Positions 40,666 to 50,414 of a stretch of 64,000 nucleotides of DNA are shown here, in pieces (within the stretch, counting starts at the first letter, position 1; the number at the start of each line of letters is the position of its first letter). Origin of the DNA: Lachnospiraceae bacterium (lineage in GTDB: Bacteria > Bacillota > Clostridia > Lachnospirales > Lachnospiraceae); the NCBI GenBank assembly GCA_021628825.1, contig JAJXRY010000002.1:186001-250000 (forward strand), written 5' to 3'. Below the pieces are notes generated by a model. It did no database searches. It saw only the letters and a program-made list of their open reading frames with translations, and was not told the DNA's origin. Position numbers and translations under genes: made by a program.

Positions 40666-40694
40666 ATCATACTACAGAGTTGGTAGGTTGGAAA
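40666..40694 (-). promoter_or_regulatory. Promoter of the sulfur operon leader
   Basis: TTTCCA (40694-40689) and TATGAT (40671-40666) with a 17-bp spacer on the minus strand. The -35 is poor, as expected for an activator-dependent promoter. The start would be near 40659, about 30 nt before the leader ATG. Confidence 0.5.
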
Positions 40695-40716
40695 TTTCAT
40701 AGAATTAATTGCACGT

Positions 40717-40733
40717 GATAAGTTCTTCTTATC
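40717..40733. promoter_or_regulatory. LysR-type regulator box
   Basis: Perfect palindrome GATAAG-TTCTT-CTTATC. Its centre (40725) is about 66 bp upstream of the predicted start of the sulfur operon, the standard position of a LysR recognition site. The LysR-family gene lies immediately upstream. Confidence 0.55.
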
Positions 40734-40737
40734 GCGC

Positions 40738-40769
40738 GAGGAGCAAGCCACAACTTTGGCTTGCTCCTC
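40738..40769. other. Perfect 12-bp stem-loop near the LysR box
   Basis: GAGGAGCAAGCC and GGCTTGCTCCTC flank an 8-nt loop. It lies between the LysR gene and the leader promoter. No T-run follows on the minus strand, so it is a weak terminator candidate at best; it may separate the two transcription units or be a DNA structural element. Confidence 0.5.
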
Positions 40770-40789
40770 ATTTAACTTCTTTATATGCT

Positions 40790-40913
40790 CTACATGTACC
40801 TGCTTCACCAAATTCGTACTTCACTCTGCTTGTTCTCATTAAGTGTCCAGGTACCGTTCGCACTAAACTCAAGCTGCGCTTTTAGCTTGCTTTCATTAAG
40901 TGTTCTACATGGT
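40790..40913 (-). repeat. Stem-forming repeat, copy at the 3' end of the LysR gene
   Basis: Second copy of the element at 40336-40456, with the same two-hairpin layout and the 36-nt identical word beginning TGTCCAGGTACCGTTCGCAC. It overlaps the last codons and stop of the LysR-family gene. Confidence 0.75.
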
Positions 40914-41814
40914 CTCACGATACTTTAGCAGTTCCTCAATATAGGCCTCTCCATATCTGGACAGACTGCTTCCCTTCCGGGTAATATAACCGATCGTAAG
41001 CGGATCCTCTTCTTTCAGCTTAATTGACACGACTCCTTGTAAAATGGCATCTTCACTGGACAACATTCCGCATCCGACCGAATATCCAAGAAGCTCTGCC
41101 ATGATCTCCATCGTGGTTGCACGATCATCGGTCTTAATCATTTTTTCAAAATCATAGTCCGACATTGCTTCCTCGGTAAGATAAAAATTACTGTCATCGC
41201 TCTGGTCGAACGCAATGCAGGGATAATCCTTCAGTTCTTCCAAAGAAATTTCCTCTCTGTCTGCAAAGGGGTGTTCCCTCCATAAATAAGCATAAGTTTC
41301 TCTTTTCATCAGTGGGACAAATTCTAATTGAAATTCCTTGAACAGTTTCCTGATTACCGCTTCGTTCGCTCCCGAATAGGAAACAATTCCGACCTCGCTC
41401 TTCATATCCCGGACATTTTCAAGCACTTCGTTGGTCTTCGTTTCATGAATCGAAAAGACGTATTTATCCGGTCCAAACCTCCGTATCACGTTGGTAAACG
41501 AGCGGATAGCAAAATTATAATGCTGCGTGGAAACGGAAAACTGCTCTTTATCCTTATTGCGTGACAGATAACGGTCCTCCAGGATTTCATACTGCCCCAG
41601 CACCTTTTTCGCATAGGTAATAAATTCACGTCCGGCATCCGTAAGCCCGATTCCACGGTTACTTCTTTCAAACAACACAATTCCAAGCTCATTTTCCAGT
41701 TCGCTGATGCTCAAAGAAAGCGCCGGCTGTGAAATATACAGTTTCATTGCCGCTTCCCGTAAAAGAGGAAGAATTGGCAACAGTAAGAACATATTTAAGC
41801 TGATTCATATTCAT
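40905..41814 (-). CDS. LysR-family transcriptional regulator (frameshifted)
   Basis: About 303 residues. The N-terminal winged HTH reads, after correction, LKYVLTVANSSSF, then EAAMKLYISQPALSLSISEL; one G too many near 41755 breaks the frame. The effector-binding domain follows with GIVSYSG. ATG 41814 has GAGGT upstream. Position next to the sulfur operon and a LysR box near -66 suggest it activates that operon in response to sulfur status, like CysB/CmbR/YtlI types, probably sensing O-acetylserine; this is inference. The stop codon lies in a repeat element. Confidence 0.85.
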
Positions 41815-41860
41815 CGGAAGGTACCTCAGATCTTTCTATTTGATTTTGTCGATCACTGCT

Positions 41861-42517
41861 CTATTCAGAATCACTTTCCATAAACCGCTGCTTCGGTTTC
41901 GGAAGCTTCCAATGGAAAAAGGCTGCCAGGAGCCTCAAGGCCACCACCAGGGAACCACCCACAAAAAACGCTGCCGAATGGCTGATATAATTCTTAAGAA
42001 TCACAATGGCCAGTGCTCCAAAGAGCGATGCGCAAGCGTAAAAATGCTTTACAAAAACATAAGGCCGTTCACCGGCCAGGACATCACGCAGGACGCCTCC
42101 TCCGACTCCCGTAAGGACTCCGACCGCTACAAGCAGAAACGCACCATAGGTTTCATCCCCGGCAAGTGCTGTCTGAATTCCCATCACTGTGAAAACACCA
42201 AGCCCCAGTGAGTCCATAATCAGCATGATAATCTCATATGCCCGGTTTCCGGAAAGGAGCTTTTGTACCCACGGAAGAAATACCACGACCGAAACTGCTG
42301 CCGCGACAACCGCATAAACCGGATTCTGAAACATGGTCGGCGGGGTAATTCCAAGCATCATATCCCGCAGAACGCCTCCACCGAGAGCCGTGCAGGCTCC
42401 CAGAATCATAATTCCAAACAGATCCATCTGTTTGCGGTAAAGCCGTTACCGCGCCTGAAATCGAAAATGCAATAATACCAATTAATTCCACGGCTAAAAA
42501 AATAATTCGTCTTTCAC
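41861..42517 (-). CDS. TRIC/UPF0126-family cation channel protein (frameshifted)
   Basis: About 218 residues with seven TM helices in two similar halves, each carrying the glycine-rich motif GGGVLRD (ALGGGVLRDMMLG and VGGGVLRDVLAGERP), diagnostic of bacterial trimeric intracellular cation channel homologues (YicG/YadS). Two slips are needed: one C too many near 42437 (VTALRKQMDLFG) and a T-run correction near 42496, which links to GTG 42517 with GAGGT upstream. Bacterial members conduct K+ in vitro; glycine transport has also been proposed. It may be cotranscribed with the LysR gene 46 bp downstream. Confidence 0.8.
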
Positions 42518-42635
42518 AAGTGATACCTCATATACTCTCTAATTTGTACTGTAATTTACCTGTTATAACATCTCTGATTTGTTTCCAAATCCATCATACC
42601 ATTAATTTTTTTCGTATCACAATTTTTTTATTTGT

Positions 42636-42697
42636 GCATCCATGCGGAGCGTTTTTACTTTTATAAGAAATCCTGTTGTAATTTCTGATAAAGTAAA
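42636..42697. repeat. Hairpin repeat with GCATCC-TGCGGAGC head
   Basis: GCATCCATGCGGAGC is followed by a palindrome with arms TTTACTTT-AT-AGAAAT and ATTTCT-AT-AAAGTAAA. The same head and layout recur at about 51662-51725 with different arm bases. Confidence 0.6.
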
Positions 42698-42730
42698 AAG
42701 AGAGCAGGCGCCTTCTGTGCTATACTCTCT
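42695..42730 (-). terminator. Terminator of the TetR gene
   Basis: AGAGAG and CTCTCT enclose an inner GCAC/GTGC-like stem, and the minus strand then reads TTTTTAC. It lies about 30 bp past the TetR stop. Confidence 0.65.
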
Positions 42731-42762
42731 CTTATATTTGCTGCTATATTCGTTAAACCCCT

Positions 42763-43413
42763 TTAACTCCTGACAAAATTAAGTATCATTTCTTTTAATA
42801 TGAGCAGTTCCGGTGTGTAATCCCTGTTTTCTTCCGATCCCCAGATAAAACCTTCTGCATAATACTCGCAGGCGGCCATCATGGTATGTACCGTTACCCA
42901 CATGAATTCTTCCTCCGGGATATTCGTGCGGAAGGTATGATCGGCCTTGGCCTTTTCATACATCATATGAAGCCGCGTATTGACGGAGTATAACGCATTG
43001 TGAAACTCTGTCAGGCTCTCATTGTCCTTGTTTACACCCATATGACTCACATAGTAGTTAAAATTGTCGTTGTACTGGAGCAGAGCCTTATGATTCCGGT
43101 ACATATCAATGTAACTGTCCAGTGTAAAGATGAGTCTGTCAATTGCCGGGATCTCACCAACGGAACTGATCGGTCTTGTCCTGTCCAGCTCGTCCATGCA
43201 TTCCTTCCATTCCTTCGCACAGACTGCAATTACAAGCTCCAATTTATTCGGATAATACCGAAAAAGACTTGCCCTGCCAATTCCGGCAGCCTCCGCAATT
43301 TCTCCCATGCTCACCGGCTCGATTTTTCTTTCTACAAAAATACGAAAGGCTGTTTCTAAAATTCTCCTGTTACGTTCACTTTCTTTCGCTATTTGCTTTT
43401 CTGATTTGCTCAT
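42763..43413 (-). CDS. TetR-family transcriptional regulator
   Basis: Intact 216-residue regulator. The N-terminal HTH reads ISMGEIAEAAGIGRASLFRYYP-like (here VSMGEIAEAAGIGRASLFR) followed by the all-helical ligand-binding domain. It lies 116 bp downstream of the methyltransferase gene on the same strand. Candidate operators are the palindrome ATGTATTATACAT (43446-43458) just upstream of it and GTTAGAgtatTCTAAC upstream of the methyltransferase. Ligand unknown. Confidence 0.88.
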   Translation of the reverse strand: MSKSEKQIAKESERNRRILETAFRIFVERKIEPVSMGEIAEAAGIGRASLFRYYPNKLELVIAVCAKEWKECMDELDRTRPISSVGEIPAIDRLIFTLDSYIDMYRNHKALLQYNDNFNYYVSHMGVNKDNESLTEFHNALYSVNTRLHMMYEKAKADHTFRTNIPEEEFMWVTVHTMMAACEYYAEGFIWGSEENRDYTPELLILKEMILNFVRS

Positions 43414-43528
43414 AAATAAACCTCGTTTTTGATATGATCAGTCTCATGTATTATACATATCAATTGTTTTCAAGACATTCTTGCCCCTTTCCATAACATT
43501 ATGATGCTTATCTACGCAAATGTACAGA

Positions 43529-44376
43529 TTAAAAATCAATTCTTACAATACGCATCTTCATAAATCCATCTCCGATTTTCGCCAGAAGACGGAAGAATCC
43601 ACTTACTGACGGAATTTTAAGGTCATGATAACCAAGCATGTATCCCTTCGCAGATACCTTCGTGTCCGGAAGCCATACCTGCAGATCCTCACTCAGGTCA
43701 TTGACGTAAAAATACTTGCTGATATCGGTAATGTCCGCGGTTTTTCACCCAGGTTTTTGAGCATCATCTTAACCGCAGATTTATTGGCTGTATCAAACAC
43801 AAGCCGTCCACCCGGAAACCGTTTAGCCATAGCAGTAAACAGCTTCTTTACTTCATCGGAAAGAAAATAATAGAACACACCCGCTGCAAAGAAAATCACG
43901 CCGTTACTGTCATCAATTTCCTCAAACCACTTCGTATCGTTCAGGTCCGAACCGATATTGGTTGTATTCGCTGCAGGCGGAATAAGTTTATTTCTTACCT
44001 CAATCACATCGGGACGGTCAATGTTATAAATCTTGCAGGCATCTCCTGCATTGTTCTCTGCGGTACAGTCCAGGCCACAGCCCAAATTTACAATGGCTGC
44101 TGCCGGATGGCTCTTTACATAAGCTCTTATCTCTGTTCCCAGATCCGTATATCTTGCAGCCGCTTCCAGATAACCAAAGCGGAACATCGTATTATTTTTT
44201 TCTTTGCCTCAAGCGTGGAAAAAAATCATAATCCAGCTTTTTCCATGATCTTCTTCGCCGTCGGATCCTGATAGATTTCAGGATATATTTCCGAACAATA
44301 TTTTTCTTCCCCACAACGGAATCACCAGTGTTTCCTGAACGGTATTGGATTCAATATGCATTTTTTCATTACTCAT
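43529..44376 (-). CDS. LCM-type class I SAM-dependent methyltransferase (heavily frameshifted)
   Basis: About 280 residues after repair. The SAM-binding motif I is VNLGCGLDC, motif II is YNIDRPDVI and the FFAAGVFYYF strand is typical of the leucine-carboxyl-methyltransferase/TcmP-like family, which methylates carboxyl or hydroxyl groups of small molecules. At least five indels occur: four in the N-terminal 70 residues (A5 near 44304, A5 near 44246, runs near 44222 and 44205) and one near 43740 that hides the C-terminal ~65 residues ending at 43529. ATG 44376 has GGGAGG. The partner TetR gene lies downstream. Confidence 0.8.
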
Positions 44377-44433
44377 TTCATTTCCTCCCGGATTAATCAT
44401 ATTTTCTTTCCTTTTTGTATAAAAATAGCAGCA

Positions 44434-44449
44434 GTTAGAGTATTCTAAC
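44434..44449. promoter_or_regulatory. Palindromic operator candidate before the methyltransferase
   Basis: GTTAGA-gtat-TCTAAC, about 60 bp upstream of the methyltransferase ATG. It resembles the site GGTTAGT-caat-ACTAACC at 57612-57629, also associated with a TetR gene, so a TetR-type operator is the best guess. Confidence 0.4.
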
Positions 44450-44493
44450 CACTGCCATTTTATCATATTCCATATAAAAAGAAAACCTGCTTT

Positions 44494-46453
44494 CTATACC
44501 CGGTTTAATGCCAGATCAGTAATCCAATGTGATAGAAAACAAACGCCAGCACAAGCGAAAATACCAGATAATAAGCAACCGAAAGGCCAATCCACTTCTT
44601 TGAATGATTTTTCACGGAAGGTCGCTGCCACAGTCATCGTACACGGCACATTAAATACAATGGCCATAATAAATCCAAGAGCCTGTGCTTTTGTGATTAC
44701 CTGTGGTAAAAGTGCAATCATTCCTTCGGTCATTCCCACAGATTTTGCATTAAATGCAGCATTGACCATATCGCTGTTGCTGTATAACGCATTGATAACA
44801 CCAAGCAGGGATTCCTTGGTAAGCATGGAAGAAATATATGCCATGAACATCTGCCAGGTCATGCCAAACTGGTTCGTTACCGGCTCAATCACCTGCCCGA
44901 TCCTGGACAAAATGCTGTATTCTCCACCAAACCAGTTATAGGAAAGCAGATAGAATACAATTGAAACCAATGTAATCACACGGGATGCCCTGCTGAAAAT
45001 ATCCCACGCCTTCATCAGCGTTGTCCGAATGATATGTCCCCACTTTGGTTTATGGTAAGGGGGAAGCTCCATGATGATACCTCCCTGATCCTCTTTGCTG
45101 ATCAGTTTTCCCCTATAAATTCTCGATACCAGGAACAGGGATCCAATGGTGATAAGCAGCATGAGCAGAACAATCGCCATAGCTCCCACAGGACCATAGA
45201 ATACCGTTGCAAGCATCGGTGCCAGGGAAAGCGTCGAGCCACACGGAATACTCCATACAAGAATCATCGTCAGAAACCGTTGTCCGGAATTGTCGATGAC
45301 ACGGCTTCCCGCAACACCTGCCATATTACATCCCATACTCATCAGAAGGGAACAGATACTCTTTCCCTGCAAACCAAGCTTCTCCATTGCAGAATTAAAA
45401 ACGACCGAAATTCTCGCCATATAACCTACATCTTCAATGATTGCAAATATAAAGGTCACCCCAAGGACAAAGCCTGCCATGGATATTGCAAATGCAAGGA
45501 CATTTGGTATCACCACATAAACCAGTTCTGCCAGCGGCTTCCAGACATTCATTGCTGTCATCAGCTTCTCTAACGGTCCACTGATCACACCGGCAAACCC
45601 AAAGCCAAGTCCCATGACAGGTGCGGCCACAACCATCGCTGCTGCAAGTGCGATTACGATAATTCCGACTGCCATCCATTTCCCGGAATGCTTTCCCAAT
45701 GCTTTTTTATCAAACCCTTTTAACCCAACTTCCCGATTCGGTCTGCTGACAACTCCTTTCAGCAGTTCGTCGATATATTCATATTTGTGTTTTTCCGGAA
45801 ATCATCAATCCCCGATCTGTCCTTTCAAGCTCGGAAACCGCCAGCTTTTTCCTTTGTAAAAAGCCTTTCTTCCTTCTGCTTTTCTGCAAGCTCCTTAAAA
45901 AGAATTCCCCGCATTCTTCTCATAAAATTTCATAAGCTGTGCAGAATCTGCAATTTTTTGCCTCACGAATTGCATCCGCAAACTGCTGCTTCAGCTCACG
46001 ATACCGTTTTGTCTCCGAAGCCACAAAGCCGGCTACCGGAATTCCTAACCGTTCACCGAGCTTCTTTATATCAATATGAATCCCCTTTTTCTCTGCAACA
46101 TCCATCAGATTCAGAACTAAAACTACCGGCGTATTCGTTCCCACATAATCTGCATACATATATAAGGAACGTTCCAGTTGGGAGCTGTCTACGAGAATCG
46201 CAACCAGATCCGCAACACCTGACCGGATAAAGTTCGCCGTAATTTTTTCTTCCTCCGATCCGGCTGACAGACTGTAGCTGCCCGGTAGATCAATGACGCG
46301 ATAGCTTTCTCCCTGATATGTAAAGTTCCCCTCTTTACGCTCTACCGTTTTGCCCGGCCAGTTACCAACATGCTGATGTGCACCGGTCAATCCGTTGAAT
46401 ACGGTAGATTTTCCTGAATTGGGCTGTCCCAGTAACGCGATTGTCCTGCTCAT
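44494..46453 (-). CDS. feoB: Ferrous iron transporter FeoB (frameshifted)
   Basis: About 650 residues, GTP-driven Fe(II) importer. The N-terminal G domain has G1 GQPNSGKST, G3 DLPGSYSL and G4 NLMD, then the GDI-like helical region. The membrane part contains GxxMxxxGCNMAGVAGSRVID and the second Gate motif region SIPCGSTLSLAP. The G domain (to ~45920) and membrane domain (from ~45699) are in different frames. About five indels lie between 45920 and 45700, after which EFFLKELAEKQKEERLF and GKHKYEYIDELLKGVV appear. The start overlaps feoA by 4 bp. Confidence 0.92.
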
Positions 46454-46680
46454 GCTCTGTCACCCTCCTTAATCTCGATTTTCTCACAATCCTGCCTGCC
46501 CAATGCAATTACAGAATCTCGGCAATAGAATAAAACCGGCTGATCCTTAAGGTTCTGAATGACCCGTACCATAGTCCCTTCTACAATTCCAATACCGATT
46601 AACCGTGAAATCAGGTGATGACTTCCACTTACGGAACATACAGTTGCATAACATCCGGCATCTGCCTCTGATAACTTCAT
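46450..46680 (-). CDS. feoA: Ferrous iron transport protein FeoA
   Basis: Intact 76-residue SH3-like cytosolic partner of FeoB. It includes HHLISRLIGIGIVEGTMVRV and ends IEIKEGDRA, typical of FeoA. The ATGA overlap with feoB shows coupled translation. It is divergently arranged with an AraC-family gene across 169 bp. Confidence 0.9.
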   Translation of the reverse strand: MKLSEADAGCYATVCSVSGSHHLISRLIGIGIVEGTMVRVIQNLKDQPVLFYCRDSVIALGRQDCEKIEIKEGDRA

Positions 46681-46849
46681 CCTTATTCGTCCTCCTCTTG
46701 CTTACCTCGTCCTGACAGCGTATACTATTGTTAGTTCGTTATGTCTAACTTGTGATATTTTTACAATCTGACTGAAAATATATCTATACCTCATTCAGTC
46801 AAAAAAAGGTTCGTTTAGCCACGATCTCTTTGTAAGGGAAAGGAATCTT

Positions 46850-47793
46850 ATGAAAAAAAGAACAATACATGAACAGCGTCAGGCAATTTGTAACAGAAGG
46901 ACGGGATATCGGTATTATCCATCAGGATACCCCCGATGGTTTTATGGAATTGACCGGTTACTATGTTCTTCCGGGAATTTATCTGGTATTGAATGATATT
47001 CACACGCAGATTGTCCCCTTAAATACACAGCAGTCACAGAAAATTCTGCTCGTGAATTACTGCATGGAGGGCCGATGCGAATTCCGGGTGAATGAAGACA
47101 ATTACAGTTATCTGGATCACCGCATGATGAGCATTTCCTCCCGGATGGCCGAGAATCAGTTCTATTATCCTTCTTCCTGCTATAAGGGGTATGAAATTTA
47201 TGTTCTGCCGGAATGGTTCACAGAAAAAACAATGGACTTTCTGAAATACTTTGATATTGATATGGATATGCTCATTGCTTTATATGAAAAAGGAGCTGCC
47301 TTGTATGTTACAGATCCATTTTTGAAACTATGGAATGATCTGGCTGACTGCTGTCCTGCTGAAAATATCGGGAAAATCCGCCTCCTTACACTGCAGCTTT
47401 TAAAATGTTTTTGTGATCATAAGCCGGAAAATGCCCGGAACATGCTTTATCTTCCCAGGGTACAGGTTATGCTTGCCAAAAAAGCACAGGAAATACTTAC
47501 CCGGGACTTAAGCCGGCACATTTCCATGAAATCCATCGCAGATACACTGGGTGTAAGTGAGACCAGCCTGAAACGTTATTTCCACTCCGTATACGGAGCC
47601 AGCCTGTCCACCTATATGAATGAAATACGCATGAAATATGCCGCAGAACTTTTTGACAACATCAAAGCTTGGTATCTCTGATATCGCAAAAGCCTGCGGC
47701 TATGTTAATCAAGGGCGCTTCGCCACTGTCTTCCGTGACTTCCATGGGATGAAGCCACTGGATTACCGGCGGAACCATGCGCTAATATTCTAA
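46850..47793 (+). CDS. AraC-family transcriptional regulator (frameshifted at both ends)
   Basis: About 312 residues. An N-terminal cupin-like sensing domain (VNYCMEGRCEFRVNEDNYS) precedes two C-terminal HTH motifs: MKSIADTLGVSETSLKRYF and, after removing one A near 47668, IAKACGYVNQGRFATVFRDF. It ends at 47793. The start is probably ATG 46850 with AAAGGAA upstream, joined by removing one A from the A7 run just after it (MKKEQYMNSVRQF). Divergent from feoAB, so control of iron uptake is plausible but not shown. It resembles PchR/YbtA-like siderophore regulators only in general layout. Confidence 0.85.
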
Positions 47794-47837
47794 CTTGATT
47801 TTTCGTAACAGGAAAAGAATCCAGGCAACGATATGAA

Positions 47838-48533
47838 TCACTCCTTTTTCATCTTGCTGTTATTATTATATGAAGAAAAAGAAAAGATGATTCTCAATCC
47901 ATCATTAAAAAAACCAAGATTGTCATTTACAAGAATCACATGGATTCTTCCGGTATGTCTGGAATATCTCGTGATCAGGAACTGGCAGCAGATCGTATCC
48001 GGAGATTTGCAGTCAAAGCACTTACCGGTTTCCTTACAGGGAGTCTTCACTTCAAACCGCTGTGCATTGATCGGAGCAGCCACATTTCTTGCGCGCTTCA
48101 TGGCACTGTCAAGATCATCACATACCTTATTCATTCCAACAATAAAGATCACCTTCTTCGGTCCCTGGGCAATGCAGGAAACACGGTTGGAATTGCCATC
48201 AATGTTAACAAGAATACCGTCACTTGTCATTGCATTGGCACTGGAAAGAAAGACATCGGAATCATAAGCGGCAAGCAATCCTTCACGAGGCTCCATCTTA
48301 GAGCGGTCAAGGTACTGATAATTTCCCTCCTGCAAAGCCTGAACCAGTCCGATTTCGTGGGCACTCATACACCCACCCATGGAAATGGTACTGTTTTCTT
48401 CGATCAGCTCCAAAGCCTGTTTTAAAGCAGCTTCCTTATCTTCGGCATAGTAGCCCGTCATATTACGGGACTGTAAGCCTTTTATGACTGTCTGCGCCAG
48501 ACGTTCGTTTCGTTTCTTCATATTTTCATCCAT
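47838..48533 (-). CDS. LUD-domain (LutC/DUF162) protein
   Basis: About 210-230 residues. It contains STISMGGCMSAHEIGLVQAL and DVFLSSANAMTSDGILVNID, characteristic of LUD/DUF162 proteins related to LutC of the lactate-oxidation complex. A Cys-rich stretch (CKETGKCFDCKSPDTICC) near the C-terminus suggests metal binding. The natural C-terminus is probably ILVNDNLGF with a stop near 47905; the T7 run there carries the frame on to 47838. No lutA/lutB partner is nearby, so it is a stand-alone member of unknown role. Confidence 0.82.
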   Translation of the reverse strand: MDENMKKRNERLAQTVIKGLQSRNMTGYYAEDKEAALKQALELIEENSTISMGGCMSAHEIGLVQALQEGNYQYLDRSKMEPREGLLAAYDSDVFLSSANAMTSDGILVNIDGNSNRVSCIAQGPKKVIFIVGMNKVCDDLDSAMKRARNVAAPINAQRFEVKTPCKETGKCFDCKSPDTICCQFLITRYSRHTGRIHVILVNDNLGFFNDGLRIIFSFSSYNNNSKMKKE

Positions 48534-48651
48534 AGGTTTGTCCTCCTGTCAAAAGAGATTATTGATTCTATTTTATCAGCAAGAGACCGGATGTGCAATT
48601 CCAATCGCTGTTACTTACGATTATCTGTCTATGATCCCCTAAACTTTTTCA

Positions 48652-50016
48652 CTACTCAAGTCCACTTAAATCAAGTCGGTAAATCGGATTATCCAGTTGC
48701 AGATTATCCATAAACATAATCATATAAATCGGCATATATACTTTCTTCCCATCGATCTCCACATTACCTTCCGAAAAAAATATAAGCCTCCTGAATCCCA
48801 TAATCATCTGCTTCAAGAACATTATTTAGTGCAGAATGACGTTTATAATCTTTTCCGGACTTAATTTCTAAAGGAGTAACTTTACCATTTAATTCTATTA
48901 CAAAAATCAAGTTCACCCTGTTTTTTTACTATTAAAGTAATATTCCTTATGCCCCTTTTTGCAAGAAGCTCCTGTGCGGCTGCATTTTTCACAAAAAGTG
49001 CACCATTGTTAATGGATGCATCTTTATTTAAAATCGCTAATTTTGTCTGATTCGAATAACAACTTGTCAGAAGTCCGATATCTGAAAAAAAGAGCTTAAA
49101 CAGATTACGGTTCTCACTGATGATCAGTGGCAGCTTAGGTTCCCTGATGTTGTATACCGGAATGGCCACCCCCGCATCCTTAAGCCACAAAAAATCATTT
49201 GCAACCCTGTCATAATTCATGCCCTGTCCAAGAATATTTAATTGAAAAACGTTTATTTTTTTCTGATCAAGCTGTCCCGGCATGGAGTCATAGATTTCCT
49301 GCAATTTTTAATTTATATGTCTTTTCATATTTTGAAAAATCCTGCTTATACAGCCGGATTATTTTATCATGAATACCTCCAACCTTTGCCAGGTCATTGG
49401 AATCATTATACATAACAACTGCTTCCGGCATTCCTCCTACAATCAGATACAGATAAAATACATCCAGCATCCTGGAATGAACAAATTCATCTACTCTGGT
49501 TCTATCCTCAAAATGTTTCTTTAATGTAGATATAATATGCTCATTTACTCCAACAGCACATGCAAATTCCTTAAAATCTAACGGGAACATATCAATAACT
49601 GACAGATAGCCTACCGGTGCTGATCGGAGATCGTTTAATTCCACGCCTAAAAGAGAACCACTCATAATATAACGAAAGCTCCCGTCCTCCACTAAAAATT
49701 TAATTCTTGTGACAATATCTTTAAACTCCTGTATCTCATCAAGAAAGAATATGGTCTTACCAACTTGAAGTGTTTCCTTTGTCACCAGGCTTAACCTCAT
49801 CATCAATTCTTTTGCATCCTTTGCTCCTGCAAACAACTCAATTAATTCCGGGTTCTCTATGAAATTCAACTCCACGTATGGAAAAACCACTGTTTTTTTC
49901 AGGCACTCTCGTATCAGATATGTCTTACCGATTTGTCTAGCTCCGGTAACTAATAAAGCATCTTTTCCATTTGAAATCCATTCTGTAATTATTTTTCCTG
50001 CCGACCTGTCAAGCAT
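48652..50016 (-). CDS. AAA-type ATPase with DUF4143 domain (frameshifted)
   Basis: About 455 residues. The N-terminal AAA_14 domain has Walker A VTGARQIGKTYLI and Walker B TIFFLDEIQE, and a sensor-like YIMSGSLLG. The C-terminal DUF4143 part includes FKLFFSDIGLLTS and a PD-(D/E)xK-like end (LDFVIELNGKVTPLEIKSGK, visible after repair). Indels near 49308, 48918 and 48778 break it; the stop is at 48652. Members are widespread and often carried in accessory regions; function unknown. Three 16-bp iterons lie directly upstream and may be an autoregulatory site. Confidence 0.83.
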
Positions 50017-50052
50017 ATTATCCCCCCTTATTTCTTAATTATAATTACATAT

Positions 50053-50135
50053 TCAACTTTTCCAACCTATTTTAGCATGTTTTTTTCAACTTTTCCAACC
50101 TATTTTGGCATGTTTTTTCAACTTTTCCAACCGCT
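50053..50135 (-). repeat. Three iterons upstream of the AAA/DUF4143 gene
   Basis: GGTTGGAAAAGTTGAA occurs three times on the minus strand at a spacing of about 33-34 bp, separated by AAAAACATG-type A-rich spacers. The block ends about 35 bp before ATG 50016. Confidence 0.75.
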
Positions 50136-50239
50136 AAGCAGCTACGATGGTAAATTGAGGAAAATTGACTAAATTGAGTTACTTTGCTTTGGCAACTTAT
50201 GAATGTACATGGCTGAATTATTGCGATATACTTAAATTG

Positions 50240-50381
50240 TAACTATTCAGAGCCATGCAAAATTGCTTTCTGTGAATGCTTGTATTCAAACAGAATAGCA
50301 ATTTTATATGGTGAAGTAACCACATGAGGTAAACTACGCTGCATTAGCAGCGGTTTTTACGAATAGGGTTCTGAATAGTTA
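50240..50381. repeat. Palindromic repeat element, GTAAC-TTCA family, copy 2
   Basis: The terminal arms TAACTATTCAG and CTGAATAGTTA are perfect 11-bp inverted repeats. Inner arms (GCAAAATTGCT.TCTGT with ACAGAATAGCAATTTT) can form a second hairpin. It shares GTAAC-TTCA-CCATGCA and AATGCTTGTAT with the element at 13616-13728. It lies just upstream of the Nudix gene. Confidence 0.6.
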
Positions 50382-50414
50382 TCTGACATATATAAAGAAA
50401 GAAGGAAATTTCGC

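Noticed and set aside
40545..40811. 88-codon minus-strand frame covering the leader region of the sulfur operon
   Set aside because: It begins in a repeat element, spans the LysR box and promoter, and has no good ribosome site. The 35-codon Cys-rich ORF in another frame is better supported.
40306..40915. T-box or SAM riboswitch before the cysteine operon
   Set aside because: No T-box antiterminator consensus (AGGGTGG type) and no S-box core were found; the terminator is better explained by the Cys-codon leader.
46730..46749. DtxR/IdeR-like operator GTTAG-N10-CTAAC between feoA and the AraC gene
   Set aside because: The arms are only 5 bp with a 10-bp spacer and do not match the TTAGGTTAG-type consensus well; too weak to report as a site.
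47833..48425. + strand frames opposite the LUD-domain gene
   Set aside because: They are shadows of an intact, recognisable protein on the minus strand.
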